From positions 6,847,501-6,911,500 of the forward strand of contig JAKSXM010000288.1 in the NCBI GenBank assembly GCA_022575985.1: a stretch of 64,000 nucleotides of DNA. Reading direction: 5' to 3'. The stretch comes from Anagrus nilaparvatae (lineage: Eukaryota > Arthropoda > Insecta > Hymenoptera > Mymaridae). The notes under the pieces were generated by a model. The model saw nothing but the letters and a program-made list of their open reading frames with translations, was not told where the DNA came from and ran no database searches. Position numbers and translations under genes: made by a program. Of the stretch, positions 11,986 through 23,900 are shown in pieces (the stretch's first letter is position 1; each line of letters opens with the position of its first letter).

Positions 11986-13039
11986 ATACATTTAGTATCT
12001 ATCAAGATAAAATATATTGCACATTTAAGAATTATTAAGTATACATATTAAATAACCTCTTTAATTAATTATAAATTTAATAAATTAATAATCTAATAAT
12101 ATAGTTTTATAAGATAAATAAAATATAAACCTTGGTTAAAGTCTATTTGTTATAATGAAAATGTTTATTAAATAATAAAACATTTTTTAGGTTGTAAAAA
12201 TTAACATAATTTTGATTATTATTTATCATACACTTAATAGACAAACTTTTGAGAGATACAACTATTATCAAAAAAAGTATTAAAGGTTAGTAAGATCTAA
12301 AATTAACAATAAAATAAAAAAATATCTAAACATATTCTGAAAAAGAGTTTACCCTAGGTCATTTATTATAGCGCAGTGGTTTCTAGAATTACAATAAGTA
12401 AAAACTATGGTTAAGCAACGTTAAAGAGTCTTATTGATCTTATGGTTCTGCTTATTTATTGCCATACTCATGGTTGAAAAATTCAAAATATCGTTTTTTT
12501 GATTTTTCGGTATGCTCCCAAATAAAAAATAAAAAATTATCAATAGCACTTTAAATTAATTGAAAAAATATTTTAAAAAATAGAGCTTTACGTTTGACCA
12601 TTAATGTGCTCGAGAAAATTTGAATTTTCGATTTTTTCGCTTACTGTAAAAGATAGATAGGAAGGCGCGCAAAGGGGGTATTGGTTCCAAAAAAATGTTT
12701 ACCAAAAATGTTTGCATGTTTTGAGAAAATAACGTAGAGTATGATGAAAAAGGTCATAATGATAGAATTTTATGGTATTTAAAAGAAATTAACCCAGACT
12801 TTTTTGCTATATTTTTATGTTTTACAATAGGTAAAACATAAAATTATGTTGATTCTTATGGTGTACCATCAAAAACTTATTAAAATTGAAAACTAATGCA
12901 TCTGGTAGTCGGAAACGTGCTGTACGTTAGTTTTGCAAAAAAACGACAATGAGCCAGATATACTATAATATAGATGAAATTGTGCTTTATGTCAGTCAAG
13001 TCAAAAAGTTTTCTTTAAACGTCTAATTATGACATTCTT

Positions 13040-13336
13040 GTCTTATGTTTACGGAATTTTTATCTTAAATTGGGTTTGAGATTAGACAAAAATCCACTTG
13101 AAGATTTAAGAAAAAACACGCAAAAGTTTCTTACAATCTGGAATGTAAATGGTTTCCTAGAAAAAGAGTATCACAGGTTCAATCTTACACAAACTGACAC
13201 AGTATTACCTAAGCTATATGGTTTGCCCAAAGTTTACAAGATCTACATTGATAAGGCAGGTTTAAGATGTTACAAACTGAGACCTGTACTTTCTACAATT
13301 TTTTATGCATATATTTTTTGCAGATTTCTTAATTAG
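13040..13336 (+). pseudogene. Penelope-like element reverse transcriptase fragment
   Basis: An 88-codon frame contains LPKLYGLPKVYK followed by KLRPVLST, the hallmark early RT block of Penelope-like elements (LYGLPKxHK...LRPIVS). Upstream residues (NTQKFLTIWNVNGFLEKEYH) fit the region before it. Translation stops soon after, and no catalytic YxDD or GIY-YIG domain follows, so it is a short dead fragment. The surrounding stretches 12816-13040 and 13337-14260 show nothing assignable. Confidence 0.65.
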
Positions 13337-14267
13337 AAATATCAAAATTTTACAATAAGACTGGACCCTTTACATCCTAATATTCATGTAATTATTACCT
13401 AAATTGTAAGAATCTATATAGTTAATTATTTTTCTAATTTTATGTTTTTTGATGTAATATTATTAATTATAAAAATTTTTTATAATAGATTTTGAAAAGG
13501 ACCTCGAACTAGGGGTAGAAACGTCAAGCATTAATTAATAAAATCTAAAATTTATACTCGAAAAAAGGTCAAATTATTTTATTATTTCTATTTTTCTACA
13601 ATCGAATAATACCTAAAAGTAACTTTTAAGTTGGGTTATTTTTATAGTTTTACAATTACTATCCAAGTAACTTCTATAGTACCACCGTGCAATCCTAGTA
13701 TTTTAGAGTATCGAGTATTGTACATGACATATATAATATTAATCGTAGCTAGATGAATACAATTAGAAAATTGCGTACCCAGATCATTTTCAAAAAGAAA
13801 TTTTCTTTACATTTAAAAATAAAAAAAAAGTCTAATGATTTACGCATTATCTATAAAAAAAAGCAATAATTGCATTCAAAGAGGATACAAGAGATGGAAG
13901 TAAAATGATGATTTTATCTAAAATAAAAAACCCTTGTCTATTTTATATTCAGTGCGACTTTAGATTATCTAATTTTTTGATTTATTATTGAATTCATCGC
14001 GATTCTGATATTCAATGAAAAATTATAAAATAAAATTGTTTAAAATAATTTAAATTTTCTCATTTTCCTCTTTAACTCACTAATTTGAATGGTTTAAAAC
14101 AATTTTTCGTCTTAAAAATTCTGAAGTAATCATGAGTGGGTCTAACCTGTGCTTTCTACCCCATACAGCGTAATTGGTTATCATTATTTGAATGAAATAT
14201 ATTAAAGCTCAATTCACTTATCCAAATTCTATGATATATTACATTTTGTATTCGCTATAGTTCTTAA

Positions 14268-14897
14268 GGGTAAGTTCTCTGAGTTTTTAATAAAAATAAC
14301 GTTTTTTTTCTGATTAGTTTTCTCAAAAAGTTTATTGCATAATAAAAAGACTTTTTTACAGCTATTTTATACACTCATAATAAACACACAAAAAAAATTT
14401 TTTTTTATTGTCTCTTTTTTTACATATGATGAGATGGCGCTGAAGTTGGTGTCTGAAAAAAAAGTTCCCAATCGCGCAGCATGATAACTCGGTACCGAAT
14501 CTTCTGAGAAAAAAAAACACCATAAAGTACATGAGTTATTGCATAAAGTAGACTAAAATCAATGAAAAATATTAAAAATTAAAAAAGTTATGAAGGTAAA
14601 TAGAAAAAAGTCGAATTTTGAGCGTTGTTTTTAGCCACAAAACGGAGCCTAGAGACCAAAAAAATTCTCCGATCAGGTTCATTGTAGTCTACTTTGTGTA
14701 AAATTGAATAACGAATCAATTAAAAAAAAAAATGGAAATCAGAGGAGTAGTTTTTTTGTAATCGTGCGGCGCGTTTTCAAAAAGTTCGTTTTGAGGGATT
14801 CATTTGCAATTTTTTTTCCATATTCTTAAATACTTTTTCAACCCAAATCAATAAAAAAAAAATCGATTTCCTATTTCAAAACTCAGAGAACCTACCC
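14268..14897. mobile_element. TTAA-flanked MITE (piggyBac-like target site)
   Basis: Ends GGGTAAGTTCTCTGAGTTTT and, inverted, GGGTAGGTTCTCTGAGTTTT, each next to TTAA (14264-14267, 14898-14901). About 630 bp, non-coding, AT-rich with long A runs. TTAA duplications are characteristic of piggyBac-type transposition; no transposase is present to confirm. It lies 80 bp beyond the IR-B stop codon. Confidence 0.65.
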
Positions 14898-14976
14898 TTA
14901 ACTCTCAAGATTATGACCGTTAGTTTCTCCAGAGAACACTTATCAATTTTGGAGTGAGAGCTTTGAATTCACTAAA

Positions 14977-17900
14977 CTACTTAATATTATAAATTTTCTT
15001 GTGAAAAAATATTGAAGTATAATAATTATAAATCAGCTCGAAGATTAATACGAATTTCGCCAAAAATATACCGATTGGTATTAATATTATGGTGGACAGC
15101 ATATCAGAAAATGTTAGTTTTTCAGCCTCATTTTCAATCTGTGAATGCAGCTTTTTTTGAAAATATTTTTCTTTCAATCTTGAATTTATTCCGAATTCCA
15201 TTAATTTTATCAGACTTGAAAAAAAGAAACAAACATTTTAATTTTTATTAAAAAATCTAAAAATTTAAATCTTATCATGCATTATTTTCGATACAATAAC
15301 AGCTGTACTTTATATGATTCAGTAATATAGTTTTTATGTCACCCATTTGAATAGAAAAAATATTGCAAATACAATGTCTTAAAAATTTAAATACCTGCAA
15401 GATTGCAATAAAAAAAATTTTTTACAGAGCCGCACCTACCTCTATGATTTTCTAGTAGTTAATAACCCTACAGAATGCAAAAAAAACGTGAACACGAAAT
15501 CTGCAATGGATGCCAAAAAGATTTTTCCACTTTTATGTCAGAAACCGCATTTTTCATATCTGAGATACCCCAAATTTTTAAAATAACTTTTTGGTAAATT
15601 AAATTTTAAAAAATAGATGATAAATTCGAATGGCCAGGGAAAAACTACTCCAGAAGTAAATATTAATTAATAAATTAATTCAGAGATAGGCTATCCGCAA
15701 TGCAAATGTTTGTTTTTGGAGGCTTGATTTTCGTGCCATTTATAAATTAGCTAAAAAGCGATTTGTTTATTTTTTTACTTTCTTTAAGCGTTAATTAATA
15801 TTTTAAAACAAAATTCAAATAGATATGTAATAAAGGAACTGAGAAATGAATTTTTTTAAATTATAAAAAAAATCGTTTTTCTAGACTTTAGTTCTACCTT
15901 AAAAAGGATTGAAATTTTATTTCAAAAAGCCTGTTTCTGAAGGCATCAGAATACTTTGGGCTTAGAATCTTAACATCTAATAAAAGTGGTATTTACAAAT
16001 TATAAAAATAGCAAATTGTATCGTAATGTTGCTTGACATTTATGTATTATACCTATATACTAGCACTTAGCTGCAAGTAAACATATTCCATACATTCAGG
16101 TTGTATTTACAGAAACCGGTTATATTTACTTGTGGAGTGATTTTTTCTTGGCAATCAGAAATCCTTTATCATCTATTTTTTTAAATTATATTTACCAAAA
16201 AGTTATTTTGAAAATTTGGGGTAGCTCAGATATGAAAAATATGGTTGAAAAATAAGGTGGTCCGATGCTACTCAGCCTAGCTCTTAGAAGAGATTCACTA
16301 CCAGGTCTTTGTCGAACGCAAGGGGAAAAGAAGGATTGGCCAAGTTTAAGGAAATTTAAAAATTTCGCTGATGGATAGTTGACGTCGATCTCCCTGCAAC
16401 GGGAGCCTATCCTGAGGCAAAAAAATAAAAGAATTCATACTGGAGAAAAACCTTACAAATGTTTGCTATACACATGAAAAATTAAACACGGTTATTGACA
16501 TAAAATTCGATTTCGTGTTCAAGTTTTTTTTTGCATTCTGTAGGGTTCAAACTTCTAGAAAATCATGGTAATAGGCGTGGCCCCTAAAAAATTTTTTTTT
16601 TATTTTTGATGCTATTGTAACGTATTTTCTGGTAGAAATGCTCATATACTCAATAGGCTCTTTAAAATTATATTTAATACTAACGTCGTTTTCATTACTC
16701 TTCGGTGTTGGCTATTTTTTTGTAGTGCCATTGACATAAATTCCTTCTCATCGAGTTTTAGTCCTGCTATATTACAAGATAGTGGTTTATTTAAGCTTCG
16801 ATAATATACTTCATTGATGTAAAATCCAACTTTCTTATGACATAACTTGAAAAATTGTAAAATTTAGTTATTATCAATTGTCAATTTGAAACTAGACTTA
16901 TTTACTTATTATTTAAAGGAAAGAAGTTTTATGTGTAATTTAAAATATTTTTCTATTACCAAACAGAGTGCTATAACTCAAGGCTGAAGTCCTTGACTAT
17001 CGGAACCACGCAGGGACAACTGAAACATACTTTTCGGATCTTTTTCATTTTTTTTTCGCAAATTTTATTAACTTTTCTTTTATAATTACGTTAAATTTGT
17101 CCAAAGGACGGGGCAAGCATAGAAAACTTGCTAACCCCTTCTTGATTAATTATTTAGTTTTTATTTTTAATTAATAATTATTTAATTATTTAATAATTAT
17201 TCAATTATTAGTTAACCTTCTTTTAAATGGCCAAACAAATAAAAATGTCTGCCAAAATTCAAAAAATTATCTTTAAAAAATTTAGATGTCCTTTTAAATA
17301 TATTCTATTAAAAATCCAAATATCCCAATAATTGAGAAATGAAAGCAAACATTGACGGACTCGGATATTCATAGCCGCTTTTTGCAAAATGGAATGGGGT
17401 GGAAAATATCCGATACTTCGTAACCAACGTACTCTCTTTTCAAAGGTAACTTATAGATATCATATAAAAATTTCTATCCATGCATGTTCACTAGATTAAT
17501 AACATTAAATTTTAAATTAATAAAATATTCACCCTTTTAAATCCACTGTAAGCGTTTTGAGGCAAATTTTCTTCTTTTTCCAACAATGGTTGTATTTTTG
17601 AAATCGAATAATCTGACTCATTCTAAAATAAAATTTAATCCTTATAAAAAAAAAAAATTACCCATTTTTAGCAAAAACTGCATAATTTTATTTAATCTTT
17701 TTAAGACGATTGTATTCCTATTAGCAAGTTTTTCACTAAATCTTCAAATCTTCAAAAACAATAATATTTCAAAGAATATTGTTTGATGAATTTATCGACC
17801 TAGAGATCTAATTAAATAAATCTATGATTTATTAAACTCGATTTGATACGTGGATGCCATCTGCAATCATTCTTTTTATTTTTAACGTATCAAGCAAATT

Positions 17901-20900
17901 TTTTTCAAATTTTATATAATCAATTAATTTTTATAATAATTTTTTTAAAATTTAATTTCATCGATTAAATTAATTTTTTTTAAATCTTTTGATTTTAGAA
18001 ATAATATTTTTAGCATAAAAAAGGCAGAAGAAATTTGAAGAAAAAAATCGCAAAGAATTATAAAAAAGCTAAGGCTTTTTTATTTCAGGCACGATCACAT
18101 ATTTACTTAGTATTTTCTCTTTAATAACCTTGATGGGATCCACATTCTCATAAATTGGAAACTATTATTTATTATTAACATGTTATTCAAAGTATTTATA
18201 AATAATTATTCGAAAATTTTTCTTTTACCCAAATTTAATTTTAGTTTCCCATATTTTTTAAAAAGAATATATTAACATTTTTTTAATTACCTAAATCAAA
18301 TTCTACCTGTGTTCCTTAATATATTAGTTTTTATCTGCGAGAAAAGATAATAACAAATTTGTTTACAGCAATGTATGCTTATTGTAAGGTAATTAAAAGT
18401 CAATACTGCTGAAAAACAAGTATTAGTTTAAATTTGAGTACTTAATTTAATAGAACTTGAAAATTTTTTAATTTTTTAATTTTACGTCTGGTATGAAATT
18501 ATGATTATTAAATAATGCGACCTTACTATATCATCTTTTTAAAAATTTTGCATAAAAATAATAATTAAAAAAAATATAAATTTACAAATTTATATAAGAT
18601 TATTTATTATTTTTATCCACGTTTTTAAAAAAATAGTAAAAAAAGTTTAAAAAGTTGTTTTAAATAACGCGCTTAAATTTAAACTAGGTTAGACTGCTAG
18701 TCGACTGCTAGGGTTAATGGCTGTGTTTATAAATTTGTTATTATTTTTTTCAGGTTTATTTTAAATTCTTTAGTGGATATAGTTAAGTAAACAAAAGTTT
18801 GATTTAGATAAGTATAAAAAGTTTTAATATTTTTTTTAAATTTATGTAAAGAACGTAATTTCTTTGTTTTTATTTTTCAGAATTAGAATTATGTTTATGG
18901 CAATATATATTATATAAGTGATGATTAAAATGATGTCTCCAAATACATTTGTTATTTTATCCTTTCAAGTAATATTTTAAGTGTGTATATGTACTAAATT
19001 TTATTTTTATTTCTCTAGTTGTTACTGATATTTGCTTCTTTTTTTTAGGGTTTTTAAGTTCACTTTTTGGCATCAGGAATCAGTGTTTTTGTGATTAGCT
19101 GACAACATCAGAATGAAGCTTAGCTGAGTTGGAGAAGGCACAACTAGATGCTGTAAAACAAGCTTTGAACCAAGCTTCTTTCTTATTCATCGAGTTGTTC
19201 TAGAAAATTACTAATTTTAGTTAATTTTTAGGTATTATCGGAAATCAGTTATTTGGACATTTCTCTGCAAGGACTTGATTAAATCACTTGAAATTGAAAT
19301 CCATAAAACTAGATCTGATTTAAAAAAATTTGGTCTAAGGGATTTTTTATTCATCGAGTTGTTCCAGAAATCTACTATTTTTAATTCATTTTTAGGTATT
19401 TTAAACCAGTTTTTTGGACATTTCTCTGCAAGGACTTGTTAAAATCACTTGAAATTGAAAACCCTGAAACTAGATCTGAGTTTAAAAAATTTGGTCTAAG
19501 GGATTTTTGATTCATCGAGTAGGTTCTGAGATCTTGAGGATACACTTTCTCGAACATACATCCCTACACACACCAAGGCAGTATAAGCATTTAGAGGCAT
19601 CAGAATGACCTGGGGACCAAATTTCTCCACGAATTAGACAATTTAGAAACTTTTCCGTTTTTTGACCTGACAAACTTATAAGGCACGATTTCATCTATGT
19701 ATTGCATACATAGGGTGATCGTGCCTAAAAACACGTGTCATGTCAAGTTTAATAAATCATAGATTTATTTAATTAGCTCTCTAGGTTTATAAATTCACCA
19801 AACAATATTCTTAAAAGTCTATGAGTAATAGAGTCATTAGCAAAATAATAATATTTTTAATTGCCGCTAATTTTTTCTGTATTATATAACCAATAGAAAA
19901 GGTCAACGTTATTCATAGTCAAAACAAGACTTAAAAAGCACATAATAAAATTTTTTATCATCTAAAAAACTTTAACATTACTAATAACTTTTTAAAATTA
20001 TTTATACTTACCAATGATGATTCATATCTGCTTTTATTTAAGACAATTAACTTATGAGAACCAATTATTAAATAATCGTCAATTGTTTTAAATGGTAAAT
20101 TTAGTTTATTGACTGCCAAATAACTCATAACAGTACTTGAATAAATTGAATAAATAAGGTAAGAAGATAACAAGGCTGATGCGTAAATTATGCGATCAGT
20201 TGAAAAATTAGTCAGTACTAGAAAAAATAAATTTTAAATTTAAAGCAATGATCTATTTTCTGCCATCAGATGATCATTGTATTATTAGTTTTTGATAGTC
20301 TTATACCATGTTAAACCTCTTATGGAAGCCTACTACTTTTTCGAATTTTAATATGGAACATGTTCATTGGATGGGGTATTTGAAAAAGTTTAGCTCGGCA
20401 GGGGGGGGGGGGTGAAAAAGTGACGCTTTTAGAGGGGGGGGGGGTGAAAATTTGACGTTTTTTAGGGGGGGGTGAAAAAGTGACGTTTTTATCAGGCCCC
20501 GATAACAACAACAACTTAGAATACTTTAAGTTTATGGACTTAGGATAATTTATATTTCGGGATTTATTGTAATTTCGGTTTTTGGATTTATTACTATTAT
20601 GAGTAAACATGTTCCATGCTCGTTGGTTGTGTAGTTACACAAACAGGTTATAAATTTTTTACTATTTAGAATCATTCTTTATACATTGACATAAATATGT
20701 AATAATTGTATTCAACAAGTTTAATAAATTTATTTGTAATTAAAAAAACCTTGCTTATGGACACTATTATCTGTTTTCAGAGTTAAAAAGTAAAAATTTC
20801 AAAAAAGTGTCTGTTTTCCATAACAGTAGTACATTATACGAAGAATTAAAAAAAATAAAATTCTTAAAAAACAGCAGATTCTTGATTAAATCAGCACACT

Positions 20901-23900
20901 GTGCGACGGTAGAACAACATTAAAAATAGGAATGGAACCGCGGGAACGGAACTTTGGACTCTCAAAAGTCCAAAGCCCAACGCCGTAACCACAGAGCTGC
21001 CGAGGCTCTGAATGAAAGATGGCAATAAACTTTTTTAAGTATATTTTAACAGTTTCAGAAGTGAGAACAATAAATAACTATTTTTAACTATCGCTGACCT
21101 CTTTAATAAGAATATATTGACCTTCTTAGGCTATTTTATATATTTTTTTTCTTGTCAGTGGCCAGAAAGTACGTATTTCCCGAGCGCGGCGTGTTCCCAA
21201 ATACGTGTTTTCTTGCCACTGGCGAAGAAAAATAAATTATAATTTGCCCTCGACCGTAAAAAAGAACCCCAGATCGCAGTTTTCCATCTACGTGCGATCT
21301 GAGCCATTCTTTATTTTTGCGGCCTAGGATATAGCACATTCTTAACCAGCTCGTAGAAATGTTCATTTTGCCAAATGTGGAGGTTTACAGGCCCAAAGCG
21401 CGTAGCACCGAGTTCCTGTTATCATATTTGGTTATAATAAATAATTTAAGATGAGGTTATGAATGTTTTTTTCTTTACAAAGGGCAATATTTACGACCTC
21501 TCAAAATTGGAATATATTGACCGCTATTAAAGAAAAAATATATATTATTTTTTGATTTTGTTTATATTATATTCCTTCTCGACAAACAAAAAATTCGACA
21601 CAATATTTTGTAGAAAGTTTATTTGAGGCTTACATTCTTTGCTTTCAATTTAGAAATTTTATTGTATGTGTATAAATTTGTATAATTTTTTGTGATTATT
21701 TAATGTTTTTAATAAATTTTTAGCCTGATGATATACTAACAAAACGTTATACACTTGAATATAGAATAAAGATTACATTAATTTTATTTAAAATAGCCCA
21801 CAAAGGTTGATCTATTCTTTCAAAATTTAGAATAAAAAAGGTGATCAAAGCAATAATCAAATTATAAAATTGCCAAATGTGATTACTGATCTTAAAACCT
21901 CGCGTAAACCTTCCCATTTAGTAAAAATAAACTTTTTTACAATACTAAATTACCATTAACTCCTTGCTGACAATAAATACCCCAAGTATTTATAAAGTTT
22001 TCAAAGAAATCACTGATGAAAGTATATTTTCTTACACGATGTCTTTTTTCCAAAAATGTTAAAATTAAGGAAAATATGAATAGACTTATTACAATTAAAA
22101 TCCAATTATTTGTGCTAAAAACCTATAAATTGTAAATGAATTAATTTTAACCTATTGACGCCTAAGCGGACATCCTTGGACACTTGCATTTTTCGGTTAT
22201 AAAAACTGCATATTTTAGGCTAAAAACCCCACCTAGTAGGTAATTTGGGTCGCTCTTTTCATTTCCGGAGCCCGCTTTTTGATACAACCCTTGCGAAACG
22301 AGATATCAACCCCTAAAGTGGGGTAAATTTTCAAATAATTCTTAAAAAAACTTAAGTTCTTCCAAAATGCAAAAAAGTCTTTAATTAGCATAAAAAATTA
22401 TTCCTAGGACTCCCAAGAAATAGTTAAAAGTCAAAAAAGCATGTATTAACCATTGCAACCCTTACTGGGGGTGTCTTTAGTACGCAAAGGGGTGAGTTTT
22501 ATAAAAAATGAAATATTAAATATTTTGGGCCAAAAAACTCACCCAGTAAGTATTTTGGGTCGCTCTTTTCATTTCTGTAGCTCATTTTTAACTACAACCC
22601 CTACAAAATGAGATATCATCCCCTAAAATAGGGTAAATTTTGAAATAATTCTTAAAGAAACTTTAGTTGTTTTCAAATACAAAAAAGTTTTATTTAGCGA
22701 AAAAAAATTATTACCAGGACTCCAGAGAAAAGGCTAAAAGTCATATACGCACGTATAAGCCATTGCAACCCTTACTGGGGGTGTCTTTAGTAAGCAAAGG
22801 GGTGAATTTTATAAAAATGAAATATTTAATATTTTTGGCCAAAAAACTCACCCAATAAGTATTTTGGGTCGCTCTTTTCATTTCTGTAGCTCATTTTTAG
22901 CTACAACCCCTACGAAATAAGATATCGACCCCTAAAATGCGGTAAATTTTGAAATAATTCTTAAAGAAACTTTAGTTGTTTTTAAATACAAAAAAGTTTT
23001 ATTTAGCAAAAAAAAATTATTACCAGGACTCCAGAGAAAAGGCTATTGTTACCCAACAATCCTTTATATATGAATGGAAAAGCTTTTTTCTTTCGAGAAA
23101 AATTTAAATTTCACACTCAACCCCTTATCACTGATAAACTCCATAAAAAGACGAATATAAATAAAAAATATCTATATATTTCAATATTACAAAACTAATC
23201 TTTTTTGGGAGTCCTAGTAATAATTTTTAATGTCAAATAAAATCTTTTTTGCATTTGGGGACATCTCACGCGTAACAAAAATTTTTTTGAAAATTTACCC
23301 CATTTTAGGGGTTGGTATACCATTTCGTAGGGGTTGTAGCTAAAAATGAATTCCAGAAATGAAAAGAGCGACCCAAAATACTAACTGGGTGAGTTTTTTG
23401 GCCCAAAATATTCAATCTTTCATTTTTTATAAAACTCACCCCTTTGCGTACTAAAGACCACCAAGTAAGGGTTGCAATGGCTAATACGTGCGTATATGAC
23501 TTTTAGCCTTTTCTCTGGAGTCCTGGTAATAATTTTTTTTTGCTAACTAAAACTTTTGTGTATTTGAAAACAAGTAAACTTTCTTTAAGAATTATTTCAA
23601 AATTTACCCCATTTTAGGGGTTGATATCTCATTTCGTAGGGGTTGTAGCTAAAAATGAGCTCCAGAATTGAAAAGAGCGACCCAAAATACTTACTGGGTG
23701 AGTTTTTTGGCCCAAAATATTTAATATTTCATTTTTTATAAAACTCACCCCTTTGCGTACTAAAGACACCCCCAGTAAGGGTTGCAATGGTTAATACATG
23801 CTTTTTTGACTTTTAACTATTTCTTGGGAGTCCTAGGAATAATTTTTTATGCTAATTAAAGACTTTTTTGCATTTTGGAAGAACTTAAGTTTTTTTAAGA

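Larger units (their letters stand above)
9375..12815 (+). mobile_element. DNA transposon with long inverted ends and a decayed DDE/SWIM gene
   Basis: The left arm (about 9375-9600, continuing 10184-10260) and right arm (about 12455-12815) are inverted copies: TCTTTTAAATACCATAA, GACCTTTTTCATAATACCCT and CTACGTTATTTTCTCAAAA on the left match the right arm read in reverse. The outermost 240 bp of the left arm is duplicated directly at 9128-9370. The left arm is interrupted by a non-LTR fragment (9580-10175). Inside lies a decayed transposase gene on the plus strand. Exact ends and target duplication are not resolved. Confidence 0.7.

Noticed and set aside
20320..20610. 96-codon minus-strand frame with proline repeats
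   Set aside because: It is the reverse reading of the poly-G minisatellite element, and the same repeat elsewhere is not open.
22667..22858. 63-codon frame inside the 310-bp repeat
   Set aside because: Lies in a palindromic tandem repeat and is not conserved between units.
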